From: an uncultured Clostridium sp.
Lineage (GTDB): Bacteria; Bacillota; Clostridia; Lachnospirales; Lachnospiraceae
Length of the DNA stretch: 64,000 nucleotides
Assembly (NCBI GenBank): GCA_900539185.1
Contig: UQBG01000008.1
Coordinates: 53,911-117,910 of the forward strand
Reading direction: 5' to 3'
The translations under genes were made by a program, and so were the position numbers. The notes below the pieces were generated by a model. That model was not told the origin of the DNA. It worked only from the letters and a program-made list of their open reading frames with translations, and did not search any database. Shown one piece after another: positions 43,690-52,217 of this stretch (positions are counted from its first letter, which is position 1; each line of letters starts with the position of its first letter).

Positions 43690-44589
43690 CTATTCATTAA
43701 TCTGCCATCTGGCTTCCAGACAGATCACCATCTCCAGCTTGTGATCGGATATATAGAACGGAATAACATACATCGGTCCATCTGTCTGAATCTTCATTTC
43801 CCTCGTATACATGATCGGAGGCAACAGTTCCAACTGAATGTCTTCTTCTGACTGCTTGCTGGCATACAGTCCATTGTTACAATTAATAAACTCACTGACT
43901 GCATCCAGAGAATCTTCATCTACTTCCCTGAACTCTTCTCTTCCGAAAATAGAAGCCGCTTCCAAAATCGCTTCCTTCTCACCGGATAAACCGACAAATA
44001 CGTTGAATTCTCCTTCCATTTCCTGACTCGCCATGTACGGTGCCACATAGCTGTTAATGCGCTTTGCCTGCCCCATCCGAAGTGCCGGATCAATAAACCG
44101 AAGAATGTTTCTGGCGGTTAATGCTATGTAATCCTTGATGAGTGGCGGAATCGACGATTCCTTCATGAATACAGGTGCGATATTGTCCAGATCCCCACTC
44201 TTAATGGCATCCAGATCCAGTGCACTCAGCCGTTCATCTCTCTTATAGCCCTTTAATTCCTTCTGCACTCCTTCCAATGTCAGATACCCGTGATCAATCA
44301 ATGCCTGCACAAACAACAGATACTGATCTCCCTGCATTTTCAGAAGAGAACTCACCTGTTCCTCTGTCAGATATCCCTTATCGACTGCAATATCCCCAAA
44401 TCGACGATCCTGCACCTGCTGAAGCTGATTGACCTCTTCTGCCTGTGCCTCTGTCATCATCTCATTTACAACTGCCAGTAATCCCAGCCGTAACCGTGTG
44501 CTCTTAATCTCCTCCAATAGTTCCTGATACTGTTCTGCAGTAATGACTTCCTTATCCTGCAGATACTTTCCAAAGTAAATACCAAACAT
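43690..44589 (-). CDS. CheX-type phosphatase with four MshEN-like repeats
   Basis: 299 residues. Residues 5-28, 34-57, 63-86 and 92-115 are four copies of a 24-residue motif separated by exactly 5 residues (29-residue period). Copy 2 begins RLG at 34 and ends with Gln57; copy 3 begins RFG at 63, has Gly72 and ends with Gln86. This matches the published MshEN c-di-GMP signature (two 24-residue motifs, 5-residue spacer). Copies 1 and 4 are more degenerate. The C-terminal domain (about 135-299) is CheX/CheC-like. It keeps the phosphatase motif D229-x3-E233-x2-N236 and a Pro about 21 residues later. Inference: a CheY-P phosphatase controlled by c-di-GMP. Confidence 0.85.
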   Translation of the reverse strand: MFGIYFGKYLQDKEVITAEQYQELLEEIKSTRLRLGLLAVVNEMMTEAQAEEVNQLQQVQDRRFGDIAVDKGYLTEEQVSSLLKMQGDQYLLFVQALIDHGYLTLEGVQKELKGYKRDERLSALDLDAIKSGDLDNIAPVFMKESSIPPLIKDYIALTARNILRFIDPALRMGQAKRINSYVAPYMASQEMEGEFNVFVGLSGEKEAILEAASIFGREEFREVDEDSLDAVSEFINCNNGLYASKQSEEDIQLELLPPIMYTREMKIQTDGPMYVIPFYISDHKLEMVICLEARWQINE

Positions 44590-44634
44590 TCTGCTTCCTC
44601 CACCTTTGTTTTAGCTAACACCCTAATTATTTCT

Positions 44635-44663
44635 ATTATACATAAGACAGCATGTAAAATCAA
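44635..44663 (-). promoter_or_regulatory. Promoter of the MshEN-CheX and cheY genes
   Basis: TTGATT (44663-44658), a 17-base spacer, and TATAAT (44640-44635), about 46 bases before the start. Confidence 0.78.
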
Positions 44664-44733
44664 GATTTCTTCTGTCACAATTCCCCTCCGCCTGTCCATT
44701 CTCCTCCTTTTTCAATTCTTCATAGATATTTCA

Positions 44734-44762
44734 TTGAATATTACATGAAAATTGCTTATAAT
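44734..44762 (+). promoter_or_regulatory. Promoter of the GGDEF-EAL gene
   Basis: TTGAAT (44734-44739), a 17-base spacer, and TATAAT (44757-44762). It covers the in-frame TTG at 44762, so translation must begin downstream, at 44813. Confidence 0.78.
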
Positions 44763-44812
44763 TGACTACATATGAAATAAGAAACAAAATTCAAAAGGAT
44801 TGGTACGTTTTT

Positions 44813-47248
44813 ATGTCAATAAAGAAATCATTACAGTCAAATATGGTGATCGTAGCAAGCATTCCGCTTTTTATTTTTGCTGTCATCATGCTGGTCACTG
44901 CATTCAATAATTATATGTCTGTTTCCAAGGTAGCTGCCATATCTACCGCCCGCAACAACGAAAAAGGAATCGAAGCCCAGCTCAGTACACAGATTGCCGA
45001 GCTGGAGGCCTTGGCAAACAACAATGATATCCTCACTCTGTTGCTGAAAAAATACAACGATCCGGAGCTTGATCTGACTGCTATGACACAAGCCCGGACT
45101 GATATCCATGATTTACTGTTCCAGACCTCTGCCAGCTTTGGTCAGAATGTGATCTATAGCGTATATGATATCGACGGCACTCTGGTGTTCAGTTCTGTGG
45201 ACTCTCTCGTTGGCAGTTCCAGTGATTACATAAAGGATATTTCACCTGTCACCGATTCCACTCTGGTGAATTCTACCCTGTCTCTCAATGGCACCTCAAC
45301 AGCAATTCACGTTCTCACTCCGGTTGTCCTCAAGGAAAAGTATCATGTGGGTACTCTGGTTGCTTCTATTGCACCGGACTACTTTAACAACTTCGTATCC
45401 GCAGAATCCCAGTCCTATCTGTTGGACTCCGCTTCTAACAGTCTGTTAGGCATTTCCTTCTCAGACACGGATATTCAAAGAGAGGCCGTTTATTATCTGA
45501 CACATTTTGATGGTTCTGCCGATGATTCCTGCGGTACAATCCTGGTTCGAAACGGACTTCAGCTTTCCCTTTACGGTTACAGTATCATGCCAACCTATCA
45601 CTGGATTTATCTTACCCAGTATGATATGAATGTTTATCAGTCATTGTCCAGATCTATTCCGATCCTGTTACTCTGCATTCTGGTAATTCTGATTATCATT
45701 ACCCTGATATCCAGCTCCCGTCTTGCCCGTAAGTTCTGTGATCCGATCTATGACCTGAAGGATAAGATGCTGCAGGCATCTCAGGGCGATCTGAATGTTC
45801 ATTGTAAGACGGATTCCAAAAACGAATTCGGCGAGCTGTCCCAGCATTTTAATGATATGATGCAGATCATCTCCAACAACTATGCAGAACTAAATGAAAC
45901 AAAGGAATGTCTGGAAGAAAGCCAGAAGGAGCTCCAAAACAGCTATCAGCAGATTGAACAGTTGGCCTATACCGATGCTCTTACCGGACTGGCAAACCGA
46001 ACTGCTTTTATGGCAAAAGCAAATGAACTGTTTCATTCCTCCAACAACTTTACGAAACGTGCGATTCTGTTTTTAGATCTGGATAACTTTAAAAATGTAA
46101 ATGATACCCTGGGGCATGACTACGGCGATCTGCTTCTCAAGCAGATATCTGTCCAATTAAGCAGCTATATGGCAGAGGGTGACCTTCTGGCCCGTACCGG
46201 TGGCGATGAATTTCTGGTGCTTCGCAATCAGGTATCCTCTACCGACGAATTAGATCAGTTTGCTGCCAACTTAGTCAGCATCACCAGTCATCCGTTTGAT
46301 CTGGACGATGAACAGGTTCATGTATCCTTAAGTGTTGGTGTCGCTATCTTCCCACAAAACGGACTAACTGTCACAGAGCTGATAAAGAATGCCGATATTG
46401 CTATGTACTCTGCAAAGACCGCAGGTAAGAGCGGCTATCGCTTCTTCAACAGTTCCATGGAAGACGCGGTCAATCATAAGAATGAAATCGAGGACGTTCT
46501 TCGAAACGCCATCACGAATCGGGATATTTATCTGGTCTACCAGCCACAGTGTGACATCACTACCGGAAGAATCACCGGCTGTGAGGCATTAATGCGGATA
46601 CGCAATGACTACTTAGGGCAACTGTCTCCTGCAGAATTCATCCCTATTGCGGAAGAATCCGGCGTTATACGAGAATTGGGACTTTGGGCACTAAAACGTG
46701 CCTGTGGCTTTAACAAGCAGCTTCTGGATGCCGGTTATGGACCGATTACCATGTCTGTAAACGTATCCATTGAACAGCTAAAGGATCCCGACTTTTTATC
46801 AAAGTTAGAGGATGTTCTCCGGATCACCGGTCTGGCTCCGCGTTATCTGGAGCTGGAGGTCACTGAAAGTGTACTGATGCACTCCTTTGACCGCAATGCA
46901 GAACTCCTGCAGAAGCTTCGGGAGAAAGGCATCCGAATCGCACTGGACGATTTCGGTACCGGATACTCTTCCTTTAATTATCTGACCAAAATGCCAATCG
47001 ATACCCTGAAGATGGATAAATCCTTTGTCGATAATATCTGTACCAATCCTAAGGACTGCTATGTAGCCGAAACCATTATCACTCTGGCTCACAAGCTGAA
47101 TATATCGGTCGTTGCGGAAGGTGTCGAGGAATCTGACCAGTTACATATCCTTCAAGAAAACTCCTGCGATATTCTCCAGGGCTATCTGTTCAGCAAACCA
47201 TTACCGGACGAGCATTACCGCAGCCTGTTAGAAATCAATCATTCCTAG
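44813..47248 (+). CDS. Membrane-bound GGDEF-EAL c-di-GMP enzyme
   Basis: 811 residues. A span at about 11-31 is followed by a dCache-like extracellular region, a second span (about 280-302) and HAMP. The GGDEF domain has the intact motif RTGGDEF, but the inhibitory RxxD site is missing (AEGD in that position). The EAL domain keeps the catalytic set: CEALMRI, NVSIEQL, LEVTES, LDDFGTGYSS, KMDKSF, VAEGVEE and QGYLFSKPL. Both synthesis and breakdown of c-di-GMP are therefore possible. It is divergent from the MshEN-CheX gene. The ribosome binding site (AGGA) is 13 bases away and weak. A strong terminator follows. Confidence 0.93.
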   Translation: MSIKKSLQSNMVIVASIPLFIFAVIMLVTAFNNYMSVSKVAAISTARNNEKGIEAQLSTQIAELEALANNNDILTLLLKKYNDPELDLTAMTQARTDIHDLLFQTSASFGQNVIYSVYDIDGTLVFSSVDSLVGSSSDYIKDISPVTDSTLVNSTLSLNGTSTAIHVLTPVVLKEKYHVGTLVASIAPDYFNNFVSAESQSYLLDSASNSLLGISFSDTDIQREAVYYLTHFDGSADDSCGTILVRNGLQLSLYGYSIMPTYHWIYLTQYDMNVYQSLSRSIPILLLCILVILIIITLISSSRLARKFCDPIYDLKDKMLQASQGDLNVHCKTDSKNEFGELSQHFNDMMQIISNNYAELNETKECLEESQKELQNSYQQIEQLAYTDALTGLANRTAFMAKANELFHSSNNFTKRAILFLDLDNFKNVNDTLGHDYGDLLLKQISVQLSSYMAEGDLLARTGGDEFLVLRNQVSSTDELDQFAANLVSITSHPFDLDDEQVHVSLSVGVAIFPQNGLTVTELIKNADIAMYSAKTAGKSGYRFFNSSMEDAVNHKNEIEDVLRNAITNRDIYLVYQPQCDITTGRITGCEALMRIRNDYLGQLSPAEFIPIAEESGVIRELGLWALKRACGFNKQLLDAGYGPITMSVNVSIEQLKDPDFLSKLEDVLRITGLAPRYLELEVTESVLMHSFDRNAELLQKLREKGIRIALDDFGTGYSSFNYLTKMPIDTLKMDKSFVDNICTNPKDCYVAETIITLAHKLNISVVAEGVEESDQLHILQENSCDILQGYLFSKPLPDEHYRSLLEINHS

Positions 47249-47291
47249 GACTCCCGCAGAATAGAGTGGATAGCGATCGATTTTCATGCAT

Positions 47292-47355
47292 TAAAAAAGT
47301 CCCATAGGAAACGGAATACTCATCCGGTTTTCGTTTCCTATGGGACTTTTATTTT
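47292..47355. terminator. Bidirectional terminator between the GGDEF-EAL and cell-wall hydrolase genes
   Basis: A perfect 19-bp inverted repeat (AAAAGTCCCATAGGAAACG and its complement) has an A run on the left and TTTTATTTTA on the right, so it can serve both convergent genes. Confidence 0.93.
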
Positions 47356-48532
47356 AGTGGAAGCAATGATTTCCTATGATTGTATAGTCACTGTATGCCG
47401 CATAATTTGCATACCTGACATTAATAAATCCGGTATATCCTCCGATGTTGTTCACACCGGCCAGTGCTTCGTTCGCTGCCTGCTGTGCCTGCGGAAGCGG
47501 TCCATTGTTCAGGTATCCGGTCATAACACTGCCATATACCGATGGGAACTGTCCTTTTGCATAAACCACATCACTGATCGTACCACCGTATCGCCCGCTT
47601 CTTAAACGGTTCATAACTACATTCGCAACTGCCAGCTGCCCTTCATACGGCTCGTTTCCTGCCTCCATACTTACCAGACAGGCCAGAAGATATGCATCAT
47701 CATAAGACGCTGTTACCGGAGTCTGCTGCGTGGTTGCTACCGGAGCAGAACCGCTGCCTGCATCACCGCTCTGCGTCTGTGCCGCAGCCGCCGCTGCTTC
47801 TTCCTGCTTCTTCGCTGCGATGCGTTCCATTTCTTCTTCTATCGTAATCGCTGTATCCAGCTTATACTCTACACTCAAATATTCAGAGGACACATATCCG
47901 TACCAGTTGTCATTTACCAGGACCTCATACCAGCCATCCAGCGTCTCCGTTACAAAAACCTGATCGTCCTTCTCCAGCATAGCGATCGCTTCCGAATCCG
48001 TGGTTGCCTCTCTCCGCACCTTCAGGATATCCCCGGTTACGGTTCCGATATACTTTCCATATTCCTCTGCTAACGGCTCGGCATCCTTACCGGTCAACAC
48101 ATATTCTGCTTTTACATATCCGGTTACATTTCCGGATGTGATCTGCAGCCAGTCACCTTCCGTAGCCACGATATCACCGACGCAACCCGGATACATCTTT
48201 CCCACTACATCGGACTCTGTATTCGCCTCTGCTCTTACGTTCAATGTATCGGTGATGTTTGCAATAAATCTTCCATCATAAGGCGATGTCTCTGTTTCTG
48301 CAACCATCTGGACATTCAGTGCCTCCGTCGAGCTAACTACCATCGCATCATAAAGGGCGGTTCCCTCCATACGTGTCATAGCCTCATATGGCATCTGTGA
48401 TACCGCAATCGGTTCCTTATGATCCGCTGCCAGATTCACACCGGTAGCAACCGCCAATACACCGACTACCATGCCTCCCAGCAGAATCCGTCCCTTCATC
48501 TGTACTTTACTTATATGTCGTTTGGTTCTCAT
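47354..48532 (-). CDS. SH3-domain cell-wall hydrolase (SleB type)
   Basis: 392 residues from the ATG at 48532 (GGAGATG upstream). One N-terminal span (about 15-35) acts as signal anchor. Two bacterial SH3 domains follow (TDTLNVRAEANTESDVVGK and GDILKVRREATTDSEAIA segments), then an Ala/Gln-rich linker. The C-terminal Cell_wall_hydrolase domain (about 280-392) shows ACLVSMEAGNEPYEGQLAVA and VVMNRLRSG, and ends IIGNHCFH. The family includes spore cortex-lytic SleB, but SH3 domains suggest a vegetative wall enzyme. The leader carries two 10-bp direct repeats. Confidence 0.92.
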   Translation of the reverse strand: MRTKRHISKVQMKGRILLGGMVVGVLAVATGVNLAADHKEPIAVSQMPYEAMTRMEGTALYDAMVVSSTEALNVQMVAETETSPYDGRFIANITDTLNVRAEANTESDVVGKMYPGCVGDIVATEGDWLQITSGNVTGYVKAEYVLTGKDAEPLAEEYGKYIGTVTGDILKVRREATTDSEAIAMLEKDDQVFVTETLDGWYEVLVNDNWYGYVSSEYLSVEYKLDTAITIEEEMERIAAKKQEEAAAAAAQTQSGDAGSGSAPVATTQQTPVTASYDDAYLLACLVSMEAGNEPYEGQLAVANVVMNRLRSGRYGGTISDVVYAKGQFPSVYGSVMTGYLNNGPLPQAQQAANEALAGVNNIGGYTGFINVRYANYAAYSDYTIIGNHCFH

Positions 48533-48570
48533 AATAACATCTCCATATTGTTTTTTAAATTCTATGAACA

Positions 48571-48590
48571 AATTGTTATGAATTGTTACA
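48571..48590 (-). repeat. Two tandem 10-bp repeats in the hydrolase leader
   Basis: On the plus strand AATTGTTATG (48571-48580) is followed directly by AATTGTTACA (48581-48590), eight of ten identical; a weaker third unit, AATTTATTAC, follows. The one-turn period fits a site for an OmpR-type regulator. The spacing is 10, not the 11 of the WalR consensus, so the protein is unknown. Confidence 0.5.
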
Positions 48591-48606
48591 AATTTATTAC
48601 ACACAA

Positions 48607-48635
48607 ACTATATCAGATTGATTCTTGCATGTCAA
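48607..48635 (-). promoter_or_regulatory. Promoter of the cell-wall hydrolase
   Basis: TTGACA (48635-48630), a 17-base spacer, and TATAGT (48612-48607). The leader is about 70 bases long and includes the 48571-48590 repeats. Confidence 0.85.
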
Positions 48636-48653
48636 GTCGGCATATGTGATAAT
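48625..48653 (+). promoter_or_regulatory. Promoter of the pseudouridine synthase gene
   Basis: TTGCAT (48625-48630), a 17-base spacer, and GATAAT (48648-48653). It overlaps the divergent hydrolase promoter at the -35 elements. Confidence 0.65.
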
Positions 48654-48688
48654 CATTCTATAAGAAATTGTTTAAAAGAGGTATGAAT

Positions 48689-49411
48689 ATGGCACAAACC
48701 CGTCTGGACAAATACCTGTCCGATGCCGGTATCGGCACCAGAAGCCAGGTAAAACAATATATAAAGAAGAAACTGGTCACTGTGAACGGCAGTACCGCCA
48801 CCTCCGGCGACTGCAAGATTGATCCGGACTCGGATCAGATCTGTTATCAGGGAACTCCGGTTGTTCGCGCCCGTTATGTCTATTATCTGCTCAACAAACC
48901 TGCCGGCTATATCAGTGCAACAGAGGATGCTGCTTCTGCTACGGTACTGGATCTGATTCACGATCCTACCCACTCGGATCTATTCCCGGTCGGTCGACTG
49001 GATAAAGATACGGAGGGGCTGCTTCTTATTACAAATGATGGCAGTTTATCTCATCAGCTTCTGTCTCCTAAGAAGCATGTTGACAAAACCTACTATGTAG
49101 AACTGGATGCTCCGATTCCGGAGGATGCTGTTGACCGGTGTCTTCACGGCATCGATATCGGCGATGAGAAGCCGACACTTCCGGCACAGCTGGAACTTCT
49201 CACCCCGGAACATGCATATCTGACGATTCAGGAGGGCCGTTATCATCAGGTAAAGCGTATGTTTCATACTCTTGGCTGCGAAGTCACCTATCTGAAACGG
49301 ATTCGGATGGGAAGTCTGACTCTGGATTCGGACCTTCCTTCCGGCAACTATCGTCCTCTTACCGCAGAAGAGGTTGCTGCACTTCATCGCATTAACGCAT
49401 TGACACATTGA
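48689..49411 (+). CDS. 16S rRNA-type pseudouridine synthase (RsuA/RluB family)
   Basis: 240 residues from the ATG at 48689 (AAGAGG upstream). An N-terminal S4 RNA-binding domain (RLDKYLSDAGIGTRSQVKQ) precedes the synthase domain. The catalytic Asp lies in VGRLDKDTEGLLLITNDG, and GRYHQVKRMF is present. It is closest in length to RsuA (pseudouridine 516 of 16S rRNA), but RluB-type specificity cannot be excluded. tyrA and aroA follow in the same direction. Confidence 0.93.
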   Translation: MAQTRLDKYLSDAGIGTRSQVKQYIKKKLVTVNGSTATSGDCKIDPDSDQICYQGTPVVRARYVYYLLNKPAGYISATEDAASATVLDLIHDPTHSDLFPVGRLDKDTEGLLLITNDGSLSHQLLSPKKHVDKTYYVELDAPIPEDAVDRCLHGIDIGDEKPTLPAQLELLTPEHAYLTIQEGRYHQVKRMFHTLGCEVTYLKRIRMGSLTLDSDLPSGNYRPLTAEEVAALHRINALTH

Positions 49412-49468
49412 TGAATTCAGTCTACAATGCAATTAACACTTACATCTTATTGAAAAGGAAGTATTATT

Positions 49469-50575
49469 ATGCATACATCTCAACCATTTACTATCGGTTT
49501 TATCGGACTCGGTCTTATCGGTGGTTCCATTGCAAAATCGATTCGCAGAATCTTTCCGGAATACAGGATTGTGGCATACGATGTAGATTCTGCTGCCCTT
49601 CAGGAGGCAGTCGCTGACGGAACCGTACAGGAAGCCTGTTCTCGGATTGACGAACAGTTTCAATGCTGCAGCTATATCTTTTTATGTGCTCCGGTTCATT
49701 ACAACATCGAATATCTGCCGCTCCTTAAGCAGTACATGAGTCCTGACTGCATCCTGACGGATGTAGGAAGTGTCAAAACCGATATTTATCAGGCTGTATT
49801 GGATCAGCAGCTCTCCGATGTCTTCATCGGCGGGCACCCGATGGTCGGATCCGAACGCTCCGGCTACAGTGCTGCACATGATCACTTAATCGAAAATGCA
49901 TACTATTTTATCACCCCATCTTCCACCGTTCCTCAGGAACGAATCGATGAATTTACTACCTTTATCGAAGATCTGGGAGCGATTACGATCGTATACTCTC
50001 CTGCCCGACACGATCAGACAACCGCCTATATCAGCCATATTCCACATATTATAGCCGCCGAGCTGGTGAATCTGGTACGAGAAAATGATGATGCAAAAGG
50101 AATGAACCGTCAGTTAGCTGCCGGAGGCTTTAAAGACATTACCCGAATCGCCTCCTCTAATCCTGTCATCTGGGAGCACATCCTTCTCAGCAATCCGGTT
50201 AATATTATCGCCGGACTGGAGGAATATCAGGAGGATCTGCAACAGATCATTGATGCCATTCACAAAAGAGATACGGACTATATCCATCAGTTCTTTGAAC
50301 ATGCCAGAACGTATCGGGATTCGATTCCCAACAACGCCACCGGAGTGATTCGCATGAACTATGAAATATTCGTAGATATTCCGGATGAAGCAGGTGCGAT
50401 CGAAGGAGTTCTTCATGTCCTGCATGCCGCCGATATCAGCATTAAGAATCTGGGCATCTCTCACAACCGGGAAGATGAAGAAGGCGTTTTACGGATCTCA
50501 TTCTATCAAAAAGAAGACTCTTCCCGTGCCGTTCAGCTACTTCGGGAACAGGACTATGCTATTTATGAACGCTAA
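49469..50575 (+). CDS. tyrA: Prephenate dehydrogenase with ACT domain
   Basis: Oxidative decarboxylation of prephenate to 4-hydroxyphenylpyruvate in tyrosine synthesis; 368 residues. NAD-binding motif GFIGLGLIGGSIAKSI, GGHPMVGSERSG and YISHIPHIIAAELV are typical. A C-terminal ACT domain (about 295-368) suggests feedback by tyrosine. The start is behind AAGGAAG, 57 bases after the pseudouridine synthase, and aroA follows by 34 bases. Confidence 0.96.
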   Translation: MHTSQPFTIGFIGLGLIGGSIAKSIRRIFPEYRIVAYDVDSAALQEAVADGTVQEACSRIDEQFQCCSYIFLCAPVHYNIEYLPLLKQYMSPDCILTDVGSVKTDIYQAVLDQQLSDVFIGGHPMVGSERSGYSAAHDHLIENAYYFITPSSTVPQERIDEFTTFIEDLGAITIVYSPARHDQTTAYISHIPHIIAAELVNLVRENDDAKGMNRQLAAGGFKDITRIASSNPVIWEHILLSNPVNIIAGLEEYQEDLQQIIDAIHKRDTDYIHQFFEHARTYRDSIPNNATGVIRMNYEIFVDIPDEAGAIEGVLHVLHAADISIKNLGISHNREDEEGVLRISFYQKEDSSRAVQLLREQDYAIYER

Positions 50576-50609
50576 ATAACCGGATGAAATAAGGAAAAGG
50601 AGTATTACT

Positions 50610-51887
50610 ATGATATTTAACAGAAAACCATCATTGCAGGGAACCATTACCGTTCCCGGTGATAAATCAATCTCCCATCGCAGCATTATGCTGGGTGCTC
50701 TCGCAGACGGAATCACAGAGGTTCACGGCTTCCTTCAGGGAGCGGACTGTCTGTCCTCGATCTCCTGCTTTGAGAAAATGGGCGTCACCATCGAGAATCA
50801 AAAGGATATTGTCCGCATCCATGGTCTGGGGCTTCACCATCTTAAAGCTCCGGTTGAAACCCTTGATGTCGGAAACAGCGGCACCACCACCCGCCTTATG
50901 TCGGGTATCCTGGCTGCTCAGAACTTCAGTAGTATCATCAATGGAGATGCCTCTATACAAAAACGTCCAATGCGTCGAATTATTACCCCGCTTTCTCAAA
51001 TGGGTGCTTCCATTACCAGTCTGAACAACAATGACTGCGCTCCTCTCCGTATTGATGGACGTCCGCTGCATGGGATCCATTATCAGTCACCGGTTGCATC
51101 AGCCCAAGTAAAGTCGGCGATTCTTCTGGCCGGCCTGTATGCAGAAGGAGAAACCAGTGTCACCGAACCATATGTATCCCGTGATCATACGGAGCGCATG
51201 TTAGCTTCCTTCGGAGTTCCGATCCACTGTGAGGGAACCACTGCAACCGTCCGCTCCGTCTCTGCATTACACGCACAAAAGCTTCTCATTCCCGGCGATA
51301 TCTCTTCTGCTGCCTATTTTATCGTTGCAGGACTGATTACACCAAACTCCTGTATCACCATCCGCAATGTCGGAATCAATCCTACCCGGGATGGTATTCT
51401 GGAGGTCTGCCGCAGTATGGGTGCAGATATTACTTTGGAAAATGTTCAGGATACTGTTGGCGAGCCAACCGCAGATATCACCGTACGTACCAGTTCCCTT
51501 AACGGTACAGTAATCGAAGGTGCTATCATTCCAAAGCTGATCGATGAGCTTCCGATCATTGCGATCCTGGCCTGCTTTGCGAATGGAACCACCACGATCC
51601 GTGATGCTCAGGAACTAAAGGTAAAGGAATCTAACCGAATCGATGTCATGGTAAAAAACCTCAGTGCTATGGGAGCAGATATTCAGGCAACGGAAGATGG
51701 CATGATCATACACGGCGGAACCAGCCTGCATGGTGCAGTGATCAACAGCAATCTCGATCATCGGATCGCTATGAGTTTTGCAATCGCCGGAATGAACGCA
51801 GATGGTGCTACCGAGATTCAGGGGGCAGAATGTGTCAATATCTCTTACCCGAACTTTTACTCCGATCTGGAGCAGTTGATCGGATAA
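50610..51887 (+). CDS. aroA: 3-phosphoshikimate 1-carboxyvinyltransferase (EPSP synthase)
   Basis: Joins shikimate 3-phosphate and phosphoenolpyruvate; 425 residues. Motifs GDKSISHRSIMLGALADG, DVGNSGTTTRLMSGIL, KSAILLAGLYAEG, ELKVKESNRIDVM and DHRIAMSFAIAG are all present. The NSGTTTR loop has Thr-Thr-Thr where many class I enzymes have GTAxR, so it belongs to the B. subtilis-like class II group. The start is behind AAGGAG. Confidence 0.97.
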   Translation: MIFNRKPSLQGTITVPGDKSISHRSIMLGALADGITEVHGFLQGADCLSSISCFEKMGVTIENQKDIVRIHGLGLHHLKAPVETLDVGNSGTTTRLMSGILAAQNFSSIINGDASIQKRPMRRIITPLSQMGASITSLNNNDCAPLRIDGRPLHGIHYQSPVASAQVKSAILLAGLYAEGETSVTEPYVSRDHTERMLASFGVPIHCEGTTATVRSVSALHAQKLLIPGDISSAAYFIVAGLITPNSCITIRNVGINPTRDGILEVCRSMGADITLENVQDTVGEPTADITVRTSSLNGTVIEGAIIPKLIDELPIIAILACFANGTTTIRDAQELKVKESNRIDVMVKNLSAMGADIQATEDGMIIHGGTSLHGAVINSNLDHRIAMSFAIAGMNADGATEIQGAECVNISYPNFYSDLEQLIG

Positions 51888-51918
51888 CCCCTATTCCTTG
51901 CTATTCTTTTGTCTGCAT

Positions 51919-52116
51919 TTAATCGAAGGGATGCCTGTGTACCCGAACCTGATTAAAGCGATCGGCCAGATACTTTACATCCTCTTGTTTTTTACTGATA
52001 TTGGGTATAGATAACAGCTCTTCTCCCCGTTCATTGACTGCTCGAAGCCCATAACTGGTATCCTGACTCTGTTCTTCCTGCGTGCTGTTCGAAACGGTTA
52101 TGACATAACGAATCAT
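51919..52116 (-). CDS. Small DUF6514-like protein
   Basis: 65 residues. The pattern YGLRAVNERGEELLSIPNISKKQEDVKYLADRFN-type (residues 22-55) resembles a short clostridial family annotated DUF6514: a YGI-like strand, an xIxxIS turn, then a helix with Asn. It starts behind AAGGAGC. The function is unknown. It follows queA at a distance and points the same way. Confidence 0.65.
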   Translation of the reverse strand: MIRYVITVSNSTQEEQSQDTSYGLRAVNERGEELLSIPNISKKQEDVKYLADRFNQVRVHRHPFD

Positions 52117-52217
52117 GATTTCAGCTCCTTCATTCTGTGTATCTGTACTCTTATTGTACCTTGAATGAAATCTGAATCCTATCGTTAGTCTTCGTATTTT
52201 TTCGACGTCTTGCAGTT

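Noticed and set aside
44762..44812. TTG start of the GGDEF-EAL gene
   Set aside because: The TTG overlaps the promoter -10 element and would not be transcribed.
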